A stretch of 64,000 nt of DNA from Pandoraea commovens (GCF_902459615.1 NZ_CABPSA010000002.1:186001-250000); one strand, 5' to 3'; positions 28,356-36,280 are shown, numbered from the stretch's first letter. Notes: a model not told the origin generated them from the letters alone. Program-made: numbers and translations.

Positions 28356-28428
28356 TGGCAAAATCGGCACCATTCATTCAAGCAGCCATTGTCCGAAAAA
28401 TCTGCCGACGGATCCTCGGGCAATAGAA

Positions 28429-28460
28429 AATCCCTCGAAGCCAAACGCATTCGAGGGATT
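28429..28460 (-). terminator. Terminator, probably the original fliA terminator
   Basis: A perfect 11-bp stem AATCCCTCGAA / TTCGAGGGATT with a 10-nt loop. On the minus strand the stem is followed by TTTCTATT. It lies 27 nt downstream (minus sense) of the broken fliA end at 28487-28549, while the intact fliA at 30013 has no terminator of its own. Confidence 0.7.
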
Positions 28461-28480
28461 CTTTCGAGCCTTGCTACCGT

Positions 28481-28600
28481 TCAACGCGCCGAAGTCCAAG
28501 CCTTCTCACGCAGCGTTGCGCGCAAGCGCGAAGATCGCCTGGCTGTGCACCCGCACACGCGGCACTCTCCAACTTCGTTCCCCAGCTTAGGCACCGTCCG
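28481..28600 (-). pseudogene. fliA: Broken extra copy of the fliA 3' end
   Basis: Positions 28487-28549 repeat 30019-30080 (the end of fliA) with one substitution and one inserted base. Similarity fades towards about 28585. Translated it reads LRATLREKAWTSAR and stop, against LRATLREKAWTSAN in the real FliA; further in, VGECRVC corresponds to VSESRVC. The inserted base breaks the frame. It is a fragment only, with no start, and sits right before a terminator. It is best explained as the displaced original end of fliA after an insertion. Confidence 0.85.
28487..28549. repeat. Direct repeat, left copy
   Basis: 63 nt, near-identical (61 matches by eye, one mismatch, one indel) to 30019-30080. 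The two copies flank the three-gene pocket, in the same orientation. Confidence 0.88.
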
Positions 28601-28711
28601 AAAACATGCTTCGGCGGTCGGACCCGACGACTCACGAGGCCCCCCTCCGGCGAAGCGTGCCACGGCAAACACGAATCGATCCACACCATATCGTCCGTTC
28701 AACACCTCTCG

Positions 28712-28740
28712 GTTGAGGGCAAACTCGCCAATCCCTCAAC
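28712..28740 (+). promoter_or_regulatory. Inverted repeat before the pocket genes
   Basis: GTTGAGGG (28712-28719) and CCCTCAAC (28733-28740) with a 13-nt loop, 25 nt before the first ATG. It may be an operator or leader hairpin of the three-gene unit. Confidence 0.4.
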
Positions 28741-28765
28741 GCTATTGGACTTGATCGGAGGCACT

Positions 28766-29194
28766 ATGAACGTTGATCACGAATTCGTCGTCATTCCGAA
28801 CGTCATTAGGCAACAGGCCCGTATGCGCGCCTACGAAGTCACCTTCGATGTACCCGCATTTCGCACGAATGAACATCTTCATCCATCTGAACAGAATGTC
28901 GCTCGGCTGAAATTCAGATATCACCCGCGCAGACAACTCGTCGAGTTCTTTTCGTTTCAGGAATACCTCTCCAGATACGCAGGACTCGCGATGACACTCG
29001 AACAGGCCTGTTGGTCGATTGTCGACGACTTTTTCGAGTCGTTAGAACCCATTCGATGTGACCTGATCATTCAAAACGAACTATCGGACAGCGCAAACGT
29101 CACGATTCACGCTTCGCGTGGATGGACCGATGCGATCCAACTGACGGCCGGGTCAGTTTCTCCGTTCGAAAAGAAAATCGCGGCCCCCATCTGA
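28766..29194 (+). CDS. QueF-like T-fold protein, probably without nitrile reductase activity
   Basis: 142 aa from ATG 28766 (GGAGG at 28757-28761). The central part matches the QueF (7-cyano-7-deazaguanine reductase) T-fold by pattern: R-KFRYHP---LVE--S--EYL--Y, then 20 residues on an -I--D--E---P stretch, then a strand with NVTIHAS. The substrate-anchoring Glu of T-folds is kept (Glu60 in LVEFFS). The QueF nucleophile Cys (in CPVTGQPD) is absent: the equivalent region reads IPNVIRQQARM. So it may bind a purine- or pterin-like ligand but not reduce a nitrile. Codon use is clearly less GC-rich than the flagellar genes. First of three coupled genes. Assignment rests on pattern memory, not a search. 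Confidence 0.45.
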   Translation: MNVDHEFVVIPNVIRQQARMRAYEVTFDVPAFRTNEHLHPSEQNVARLKFRYHPRRQLVEFFSFQEYLSRYAGLAMTLEQACWSIVDDFFESLEPIRCDLIIQNELSDSANVTIHASRGWTDAIQLTAGSVSPFEKKIAAPI

Positions 29195-29195
29195 C

Positions 29196-29453
29196 ATGAC
29201 ATCAATAAATGCCTCCGACGTCATTGGCATTGCGGGTGCGCTGACCGTAGTCATTGCCTACTTTCTAAATCTGCACGGGACGCTCAGCACGACATCGTAC
29301 AAATATTCGGCATTCAATCTGGCTGGATCGCTAATGATTGTTTACTCGCTGATCTACCACCCGAATCCAGCCTCGATGCTGATCGAAGGCTTCTGGGCGT
29401 CGATCAGCCTGTATGGTTTGTACAAAGCTCATAAGAACAGGAGGGCGAGGTGA
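29196..29453 (+). CDS. Small membrane protein of the CBU_0592-like type
   Basis: 85 aa with three predicted membrane segments (about 8-27, 38-55, 60-77) and a basic C-terminal end (KAHKNRRAR). The pattern DVIGIAGALTVVIAYFLNL, then YKYSAFNLAGSLMIVYSL, resembles the small CBU_0592-like integral membrane proteins of unknown role. It starts 1 nt after the QueF-like gene and its TGA overlaps the next ATG, so the three are one transcript. Low-GC like its neighbours. Confidence 0.6.
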   Translation: MTSINASDVIGIAGALTVVIAYFLNLHGTLSTTSYKYSAFNLAGSLMIVYSLIYHPNPASMLIEGFWASISLYGLYKAHKNRRAR

Positions 29454-30016
29454 TGCAAAGGCGAATCCTTCTGGGCACGACTGGCAACATCGGTGCGAAA
29501 GATACGATCCAACTCGTCGAGTTGCTAGCGTTGACGTATGACGTCCAAGTCGTGGCCTCCACGCCGTCGCTAGCATTTTTCGATCTCGCCACGGCAAGAC
29601 GAATGACTGACGTTCACACCGATGACGACGATTGGTATACATGGCGCCAGCGCGGCGATCAGATCCTGCACATCACGCTGAGAAACTGGGCGGATCTCTT
29701 CGTCATCGCCCCGTTGACGGCCAACACCCTGGGGAAGCTGGTATCCGGCATTTGCGACAATCTGCTGACAACCACGTACCGGGCGTGGCAAGTGAAGTCA
29801 AAACCATTACTGGTGGCTCCCTCGATGAACAAATATATGTGGGAGCACCCGCTAACGGAAAAGCAACTTGAGCTGCTTAAGTCTTGGGATGTTGGCGTGA
29901 TACCGCCGAGAGAGAAGTGGTTAGCGGGCGGGGATTTTGGCCCCGCCGCTATGGCGACTCCCGAGCAGATCGTCGAATCTGTCGAGAGCACCCTTTCAAT
30001 ACACAAAGCGCCTTAA
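29453..30016 (+). CDS. HFCD flavoprotein, HAL3/PPC-decarboxylase-like, lacking the clamp cysteine
   Basis: 187 aa from ATG 29453 (ribosome site AGGAGGG; GTG 29450 also possible). It is a stand-alone member of the homo-oligomeric flavin-containing Cys decarboxylases and resembles eukaryotic HAL3/PPCDC more than bacterial CoaBC: ILHITLRNWADLFVIAPLTANTLGKL in parts, CDNLLTTTYRAW, VAPSMNKYMWEHPLT. The active His is present (His73) and so is the PxMN Asn (Asn126). The clamp motif LACGDYGxGAM reads LAGGDFGPAAM, so Cys is Gly159. In HAL3 this Cys (175) finishes the reaction by reducing the ene-thiol. Without it the product should stay oxidised, as in EpiD/MrsD, or the protein may be regulatory. FMN binding is expected. 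Its stop overlaps the fliA stop. Confidence 0.8.
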   Translation: MQRRILLGTTGNIGAKDTIQLVELLALTYDVQVVASTPSLAFFDLATARRMTDVHTDDDDWYTWRQRGDQILHITLRNWADLFVIAPLTANTLGKLVSGICDNLLTTTYRAWQVKSKPLLVAPSMNKYMWEHPLTEKQLELLKSWDVGVIPPREKWLAGGDFGPAAMATPEQIVESVESTLSIHKAP

Positions 30017-30741
30017 TTCGCCGAAGTCCAAGCCTTCTCACGCAGCGTCGCGCGCAAGCGCGAGATCGCCTGGCTGTGCAACTGACACACACGTGACTCG
30101 CTGACTTCGAGCACGGCGCCGATTTCGCGCAGGTTCAGACCCTGCTCGTAGTAAAGACTCATCAGCAACTTCTCGCGCTCCGGCAGACGGTCGATGGCGT
30201 CCACCACGCCGCCGCGCAAACCTTCATCAAGCAGCATCGTCAACGGATCCGCACCCGGGTCCGCGCAAATGCGGTCGATGAACGGCTCTTCGTCCGCCGA
30301 TTCGAAATCTTCGTAATAGATCAGCTGGCAGCCGTGCACGTCCTGCAGCATCTGCTGATACTCGGTCAGCCCGATCGACATCTCGCCCGCAATCTCGCTT
30401 TCGGACGGACCCCGTCCCAGCCGCTGCTCCAGTCGCTGCACCGCTTTCTCGATCTCGCGCGCCGTCTTGCGAATGCCGCGCGATGCCCAGTCCAGCTCGC
30501 GCAACTCGTCAAGCATCGCCCCGCGAATGCGCTGGCTCGCGTACGTTTCGAACTGCGCGCCCTGCGTCTCCTGATACCGGTTCGCCGCATCGAGCAGCCC
30601 CAGCATGCCAGCCTGAATCAGATCTTCCAATTCAACGCTCGCCGGCAGCTTCGCCATCAATTGCAGCGCCAGGCGGCGCACCAACGGCGCGTATTGGGTC
30701 AGCGTGTCGTTCGTGTCGACCTTCCCGCGCGCGGTATACAT
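30013..30741 (-). CDS. fliA: Flagellar sigma factor FliA (sigma-28)
   Basis: 242 aa. It directs RNA polymerase to late flagellar promoters and is held by FlgM. Regions seen in order: region 2 (YAPLVRRLALQLMAKLPASVELEDLIQAGMLGLLDAA in parts, ETYASQRIRGAMLDELRELDW), region 3 and region 4 with the helix-turn-helix (LNLREIGAVLEVSESRVCQLHSQAISRL in parts). The final codons are embedded in the direct repeat, and the stop overlaps that of the convergent flavoprotein, with no terminator following. It is the last gene of the che-flh run. Confidence 0.97.
   Translation of the reverse strand: MYTARGKVDTNDTLTQYAPLVRRLALQLMAKLPASVELEDLIQAGMLGLLDAANRYQETQGAQFETYASQRIRGAMLDELRELDWASRGIRKTAREIEKAVQRLEQRLGRGPSESEIAGEMSIGLTEYQQMLQDVHGCQLIYYEDFESADEEPFIDRICADPGADPLTMLLDEGLRGGVVDAIDRLPEREKLLMSLYYEQGLNLREIGAVLEVSESRVCQLHSQAISRLRATLREKAWTSAN
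30019..30080. repeat. Direct repeat, right copy (within fliA)
   Basis: The 62-nt partner of 28487-28549. It covers the last intact codons of fliA. Confidence 0.88.
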
Positions 30742-30778
30742 GTTTCCCTCCGCTTCCTCTCGACGCGTGCCGTGACGC

Positions 30779-31696
30779 TCAGGCCGTGTGCGCGCTCACC
30801 GCGCCCACGCCATGCGTCATCTCGGCACCGCGATCGCCGCCGCAATCGCCCACCTGACCGATCCCGGCACCCAACGCCGCCGGTCCCGTGTCCCGAATGG
30901 CCAACGGCCAATGCATCACCTGCGCGGCCAACTGACGGTAAGCCACCGCCGCCGGCGCCATCGGAAACGCATCGACCACAGTGCGCGTCAATTGCCGCGC
31001 CCGCATGACCTGACGGTCCGACGGCACATGCCCGGCCAACTCCAGCGACACCGCCAGATAACGACTCGCCGTCGTGGCCAGATTGCGGCACACGACGCGT
31101 GCCTCCATATCCTCCGCCCGGTTCACCAACACCCGGAACTGCGCCAGCGCATATTCGTAATGCGCCTGCTTAATCCACGAGTACGCGCCCGTAATCGACG
31201 CCGGTACACACCCGAGCACCACCAGCACGTCGTGCGCATGCGCTGCCAACGGACTCAGCACGCCACCGGCGTGCGTACAGTCGACGATCACGACGTCCGG
31301 CTCGCCAAGGGTCAGCACCGGCAGCGCACGCTGCGGATCGATGCGCTCGGGATGCCGATGCGCCACCGGCACCAGCACCACGTTGTCGCGCGTTTGCACA
31401 CGCACCGCGTCGGGCGAAACGCGCCCCGCCAGCACATCGTGGATGTCGCCTCGCAACGGCAGACCGAGCGCCGGCGCTGCATGGCCGCTCTCGTCGGCCA
31501 GCACGACATCCTGACCGTGATGAGCCAGCGCGCTGGCCAGATTCAACGCAACACTCGTCTGACCGGCTTCAGGCGCACTTCCTACCACCGCGACGATGCG
31601 CGTGGTATGGCGCGCCACCAGTCGGCGCAGCCCCTCAGCTTGATCGAGTACGAGTTTAACCAAAGCAGGCCTCGCCTGAAGGTTGTGCGGGCGCAA
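30779..31696 (-). CDS. flhG: Flagellar number regulator FlhG with degenerate P-loop
   Basis: Up to 305 aa. FlhG (FleN/YlxH/MotR) is a MinD-like ATPase that limits flagellar number with FlhF. The N-terminal DQAEGLRRL helix, which stimulates FlhF GTPase, is present. The P-loop is unusual: GSAPEAGQTSVALNLA (residues 39-54) instead of KGGVGKT, so both lysines are gone. Other MinD features (VVIVDCTHAG) remain. ATP hydrolysis is therefore doubtful. The ATG at 31696 gives a 41-nt overlap with flhF; TTG at 31663 (giving MVKLVLDQAEGL) fits the family better. The C-terminal 40 residues are Gly/Ala-rich. Confidence 0.88.
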   Translation of the reverse strand: MRPHNLQARPALVKLVLDQAEGLRRLVARHTTRIVAVVGSAPEAGQTSVALNLASALAHHGQDVVLADESGHAAPALGLPLRGDIHDVLAGRVSPDAVRVQTRDNVVLVPVAHRHPERIDPQRALPVLTLGEPDVVIVDCTHAGGVLSPLAAHAHDVLVVLGCVPASITGAYSWIKQAHYEYALAQFRVLVNRAEDMEARVVCRNLATTASRYLAVSLELAGHVPSDRQVMRARQLTRTVVDAFPMAPAAVAYRQLAAQVMHWPLAIRDTGPAALGAGIGQVGDCGGDRGAEMTHGVGAVSAHTA

Positions 31697-32921
31697 ACAG
31701 CCCGCTGTAGTTGGGATCGACCCCGCGCACCACTGCCGGCAAATCTTCCTCGGACGGCACGAACGGCGAACCCGTCACCGGCGCAGACAGCGCCGTATCG
31801 ATAAGGAACTGTCGGTCCGCCACGTGCAGGTTCTCCGGTACGCGCTGCCCCGTCGAGACGTAATGCACCGGCAGACGGTGACGAATCACCGTGTCGAGCA
31901 CCGAACCCAGGTTGGTCGTCTCGTCGAGTTTCGTCAGAATACACCCGGCGAGGTCGCCACCGCCCTCGGCGCTCGCGCTGCGATAGGCGTGCACCACTTC
32001 GTTGAGCGTGTCGCCGTGGCTCGTGGCATTGAGCAACAGCAGACGCTGCACCGGCGTCTCCGCCCCGCACAGCATCGCCACCTGCTCCGGCACCGTGCGG
32101 TCACGCTGGCTCATGCCGACCGTGTCGATCAGCACCATGTGCTTGTTGCGCAGTTCGGTCAGCGCCAGACGCAGATCCGTCGCGTCCTTCACCGCATGCA
32201 CCGTCACGCCCAGAATCTTGCCGTAGATGCGCAGCTGCTCATGGCCGCCGATACGATAACTGTCGGTCGTAAGCAGTGCGAGCTTCTCCGCGCCGTGACG
32301 CATCACGCAACGCGCCGCGAGCTTGGCCGTGGTCGTGGTCTTGCCCACGCCAGTCGGCCCCATGAGCGCATACACGCCGCCGCGATCCATCAATTCGTCT
32401 TCGTTCGGCATGATGGGCAGATTGCGCTTGAGCGCGTTCTTCACCCAGTCCAGACCGCTCTCGCGGTCGCTACCTTCCGGCAGATGCTCCAGCAACGCCC
32501 GGCCGAGCTGCGCCGAGAAGCCCGCCGCGAGCAACGTGCGCAGAATCTCGCCCTGTGCCGGGGAACGACGTTGCTTGTCGTTCCACACAAGACCTGCGAC
32601 CTGCTCTTCGAGCAACCCGCGCATGCTTTGCAACTCGCCCATCATCGACTGCGCGAAGGCGCTGGTCGCGGCGATGTCGTTCGCGGCGGTGGCAGGACTC
32701 GCCAGGGGTGCCGGGGCCGGTGCGGCAGGTCGGGGACGTGGCCGATGCGTCGGCATGTCGCCACCCGCGAGCGCGTCCAGATCCTCTTCCGCCAACGCCA
32801 CGATCTCGACGCCGTTGGCGACCGAGCGATTGGACAATACGACCGCGTCGGGTCCGATTTCCTCGCGAATCTGGCGCAGTGCGTCGCGGCACGTGCCCGC
32901 AAAGAATTTCCGAATCTTCAC
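31656..32921 (-). CDS. flhF: Flagellar SRP-like GTPase FlhF
   Basis: 421 aa. FlhF is the third SRP-type GTPase and sets where the flagellum is built. Basic N-terminal B domain (MKIRKFFAGTCRDALRQIREEIG in parts), Pro/Ala linker (about 60-85), then the NG domain with GPTGVGKTTTTAKLAA, the G3 box DTVGMSQRD and the G4 box TKLDET. It starts inside the flhA stop (4-nt overlap). Confidence 0.96.
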   Translation of the reverse strand: MKIRKFFAGTCRDALRQIREEIGPDAVVLSNRSVANGVEIVALAEEDLDALAGGDMPTHRPRPRPAAPAPAPLASPATAANDIAATSAFAQSMMGELQSMRGLLEEQVAGLVWNDKQRRSPAQGEILRTLLAAGFSAQLGRALLEHLPEGSDRESGLDWVKNALKRNLPIMPNEDELMDRGGVYALMGPTGVGKTTTTAKLAARCVMRHGAEKLALLTTDSYRIGGHEQLRIYGKILGVTVHAVKDATDLRLALTELRNKHMVLIDTVGMSQRDRTVPEQVAMLCGAETPVQRLLLLNATSHGDTLNEVVHAYRSASAEGGGDLAGCILTKLDETTNLGSVLDTVIRHRLPVHYVSTGQRVPENLHVADRQFLIDTALSAPVTGSPFVPSEEDLPAVVRGVDPNYSGLFAPAQPSGEACFG

Positions 32922-35023
32922 GCTTGACCTCCGATGAGTGCCGTCATTTTCACGTTACGGGTGTCTGGCACTTCCGCATACGACAAAACCTTGAGCTGCG
33001 GCAGGCTGCGGCGCAGGAAGCGCGAGAGCAGCGAACGCAGCGGATGTTGAACCAACAATACCGACGGCAGACCCTGACGCTCCTGACGCGTCACGGCTGC
33101 CTGGGTTTCACGCAACAGCGTATCGGCGAGGCCCGGCTCCAGACCGGTGCCGCCGCCGGCCGACAACGCCTGCGTGAGAATTCGTTCGAGATTGGCGTCG
33201 AGCCCCACGACTTCCAGATCGCCACTGCCCGGGAACACGCTCTGCGTGATCGCGCGACCCAGCGACAGGCGCACCAGCGCCGTGAGGTCGTACGGATCCT
33301 GCACGCGTGCGCCATGCTCGGCGATGGTATCGATGATGGTACGCATGTCGCGAATCGGCACCTGCTCTTCGAGCAGGTTCTGCAACACCTTCTGCAACGT
33401 GGTGAGCGCGATGGTCTTCGGCACCAGGTCTTCGATGAGCTTCGGCGCGTCCTTGCCGATGCGCTCGATAAGCTGCTGCACTTCCTGACGTCCCAGCAAT
33501 TCGTGGGCGTGCGCGTTAATCAGGTGATTCAGGTGGGTCGCCACGACCGTACCGGCATCGACCACGGTGTAGCCGTACGCCTGTGCCTGATCGCGCTGGC
33601 CGACGTCGATCCACGTGGCGGGCAGACCGAAGGCCGGATCGCGCGTCGGCGTGCCTTGCAGCGGTGCACTGACCTGCCCCGGATCGATGGCCAGCAGTTG
33701 GCCCGGGTACGCTTCGCCTTCGCCGATGATCACGCCCTTAAGCGTGATGCGGTACTGATTCGGACGCAGTTCCAGGTTGTCGCGGATGTGCACCACCGGC
33801 GCCAGGAAACCGATCTCCTGCGCGAACTTCTTGCGGATGCCCTTAATACGCTTGAGCAGTTCGCCGTCCTGATTGCGGTCGACGAGCGGGATCAGGCGAT
33901 AGCCGACTTCCAGCCCCAGCGGATCGACCAGCGCCACGTCGTCCCAGGACGCTTCCGCCACTTCGGGCGCTGCGGTCGCCGCGACCGGCGTCGGACGCGT
34001 TGCCTGCACCTTGGCGGCAGCTGCCTTGCGGAACTGCCAGCGGGCCAGTGCGCCGAGACCCAGCGCGAGCAGCAGGAAGGCGAAGTGCGGCATGCCCGGG
34101 ATCAGGCCCATCAAGCCCAGAATCGCGGCCGTGATGCCCAGCACCTGCGGGTTGTTGAAGAGTTGCGAGACGACCTGCTGGCCGACGTCTTCGTCGGTGG
34201 CCACACGCGACACCACCACACCGGCGGCCGTCGAGATCACCAGCGCCGGGATCTGCGCGACGAGACCGTCACCAATGGTCAGCAGCGTGTAGTTCTTGGC
34301 GGCGGTCGCGAGATCCAGATTGTGCTGGACCACGCCGACGATCAGCCCGCCGATGATGTTGATCAGCATGATCAACAGGCCAGCGACCGCGTCGCCGCGC
34401 ACGAACTTGGACGCACCGTCCATCGAGCCGTAGAAGTCGGCTTCCTGCGCAATCACCTTACGACGGGTGCGCGCTTCCTCTTCCCCGATCAGACCGGCGT
34501 TCAGGTCGGCGTCGATGGCCATCTGCTTACCCGGCATGGCGTCCAGGGTAAAGCGTGCGCCCACTTCCGCGATACGCCCCGCGCCCTTCGTAATCACCAT
34601 GAAGTTGATGACCACGAGGATGATGAACACCACGATACCGACGGCGTAGTTGCCACCCACCAGGAAGTGACCGAACGCCTCGATCACCTTACCGGCAGCG
34701 TCCGGGCCAGTGTGGCCTTCGAGCAGCACCACACGCGTGGACGCCACGTTCAGCGACAGACGCAGCAGCGTGGAGAACAGCAGCACGCTCGGGAATGCCG
34801 CGAAGTCGAGCGGCTTCTGCGTGTACATGGACACCAGCAGCACCATCACCGCGAGGGCGATGTTGAACGTGAACAACAGATCCAGGATGAACGGCGGCAG
34901 CGGGAGGATCATCATGCCCAGAATCATGATGATCAGCACCGGCGCGGCGAGCGACTTCAAGTTGCCGCCGAGGAGCAGTTGCGACGCACGCAATAGCTGG
35001 TTCGCGCGAGGGTTGAGGTTCAT
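32918..35023 (-). CDS. flhA: Flagellar export gate protein FlhA
   Basis: 701 aa. FlhA is the proton-driven export gate and chaperone-docking platform. Eight membrane segments in the first half with the family signature (GAGRIAEVGARFTLDAMPGKQMAIDADLNAG in parts, then EEARTRR). The cytoplasmic half contains VVDAGTVVATHLNHLINAHAHELLGRQE (in parts). Length as expected; 3 nt after flhB. Confidence 0.97.
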   Translation of the reverse strand: MNLNPRANQLLRASQLLLGGNLKSLAAPVLIIMILGMMILPLPPFILDLLFTFNIALAVMVLLVSMYTQKPLDFAAFPSVLLFSTLLRLSLNVASTRVVLLEGHTGPDAAGKVIEAFGHFLVGGNYAVGIVVFIILVVINFMVITKGAGRIAEVGARFTLDAMPGKQMAIDADLNAGLIGEEEARTRRKVIAQEADFYGSMDGASKFVRGDAVAGLLIMLINIIGGLIVGVVQHNLDLATAAKNYTLLTIGDGLVAQIPALVISTAAGVVVSRVATDEDVGQQVVSQLFNNPQVLGITAAILGLMGLIPGMPHFAFLLLALGLGALARWQFRKAAAAKVQATRPTPVAATAAPEVAEASWDDVALVDPLGLEVGYRLIPLVDRNQDGELLKRIKGIRKKFAQEIGFLAPVVHIRDNLELRPNQYRITLKGVIIGEGEAYPGQLLAIDPGQVSAPLQGTPTRDPAFGLPATWIDVGQRDQAQAYGYTVVDAGTVVATHLNHLINAHAHELLGRQEVQQLIERIGKDAPKLIEDLVPKTIALTTLQKVLQNLLEEQVPIRDMRTIIDTIAEHGARVQDPYDLTALVRLSLGRAITQSVFPGSGDLEVVGLDANLERILTQALSAGGGTGLEPGLADTLLRETQAAVTRQERQGLPSVLLVQHPLRSLLSRFLRRSLPQLKVLSYAEVPDTRNVKMTALIGGQA

Positions 35024-35026
35024 TCG

Positions 35027-36178
35027 TTACACTCGTTTCGACCCGAGGCGCCGGGGCGCGTCGAGCTCAGTCGGCACGGGCAGATCCGACGGGGTCAGCG
35101 GCTCGATGCCCCCCTCGGTACGCCAGCGGCGAAGCTGGAAGACCCACGCCAGCACTTCGGCCACGGCCGTGTACAGCGTGGCCGGGATTTCGTGACCGAT
35201 TTCCACGTGACGATGCAGCGCACGGGCCAGCGGCGGGGCTTCGAGGATCGGGATGCGGTGCTCTGCCCCCATCTCACGGATACGCTGCGCGACCAGATCG
35301 GTGCCCTTGGCGAGCACACGCGGCGCGCGCATGTTGTCCTTGTATTCGAGGGCGACTGCAAAGTGCGTCGGGTTCGTCACGATCACGTCGGCCTTGGGCA
35401 CGTCCTGCATCATGCGACGGCGTGCAGCCTGACGCTGCAACTGACGGATCTGTGCCTTGACGTGTGGATCGCCCTCGGTTTCCTTGTTTTCCTGACGCAC
35501 TTCCTCTTTGGTCATGCGCAGCTTCTTGTAGTGCTGCCACAGCTGGAACGGGATATCGATGGCCGCCACCAGCAGCAGCGACGCCACGATAAACGCGCAG
35601 CACACCACGATCATCTCGCCGACGTACGGCAGCGCCACGCGCGGCGACTGCGTCATGAGGCCCATCACGGCTTCTTTGTCGCGGGCGATAGCCCAGTACG
35701 CCACGCCGCCCACGAGCACGGTCTTGGCCACGGCCTTGACCAGCTCGACCAGCCCCTGCGTCGAGAACATGCGGCCCAGCCCCTTGAGCGGGTTCAGGCG
35801 GCCGAAGTTGGGGGCGAGCGATTTGGTGGTGAACAGCCAGCCGCCCAGCGCCATCGGTGCGACGATGGCCGCGATCACGAGGGCGACGAAGAGCGGTGCG
35901 ATGACCATGAGGGCGTCCGCGCCCGAGTGCGCTGCGTACGACAGCATGCGGCGCGTGTCCATCGCCGTGCCCGGCTCGAACTGCATGCCGTGGCGCATCA
36001 ACTGGGCGAATCCCTGCGAGATACGGTCGGCCGTCATCCACATCCCGGCGACACCGGCGGCCAGCAGGGCGAACGTCGAAAGCTCGCGCGAACGCGCGAC
36101 CTGCCCTTCCTCGCGCGCCTTCTCCAGACGCCGGGGAGTGGGTGATTCCGACTTTTCGAGATCGCTTTCCTCAGCCAT
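35027..36178 (-). CDS. flhB: Flagellar export switch protein FlhB
   Basis: 383 aa. FlhB controls the change from rod/hook to filament export. Four membrane segments follow the N-terminal SESPTPRRLEKAREEGQVARSREL stretch (in parts). The self-cleavage motif NPTH is at residues 269-272 and intact. It ends with a Pro-rich tail. This is the full copy, distinct from the soluble paralogue at the window start. Confidence 0.97.
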   Translation of the reverse strand: MAEESDLEKSESPTPRRLEKAREEGQVARSRELSTFALLAAGVAGMWMTADRISQGFAQLMRHGMQFEPGTAMDTRRMLSYAAHSGADALMVIAPLFVALVIAAIVAPMALGGWLFTTKSLAPNFGRLNPLKGLGRMFSTQGLVELVKAVAKTVLVGGVAYWAIARDKEAVMGLMTQSPRVALPYVGEMIVVCCAFIVASLLLVAAIDIPFQLWQHYKKLRMTKEEVRQENKETEGDPHVKAQIRQLQRQAARRRMMQDVPKADVIVTNPTHFAVALEYKDNMRAPRVLAKGTDLVAQRIREMGAEHRIPILEAPPLARALHRHVEIGHEIPATLYTAVAEVLAWVFQLRRWRTEGGIEPLTPSDLPVPTELDAPRRLGSKRV

Positions 36179-36280
36179 GCCCTATCCACAGCGGGCGGAC
36201 GAACCCACCCTATCGCGACCGATTATGGCCGTAACCGTCAAGTCACAAAGGGGGGAATAGAGGCGGGATTGGGCGGTATT

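Noticed and set aside
28142-28600. HicB-like gene plus fliA remnant considered as a hicAB pair
   Set aside because: The adjacent sequence is a sigma factor end, not a HicA; no double-stranded-RNA-binding-like small protein is nearby.
28338-28754. 138-codon plus-strand frame across the fliA remnant
   Set aside because: It runs antisense through the broken fliA end and through a terminator hairpin; not a real gene.
32555-34996. Plus-strand open frame of 813 codons opposite flhF/flhA
   Set aside because: Same shadow effect; low-complexity His/Arg-rich translation, and FlhA is unmistakable on the other strand.
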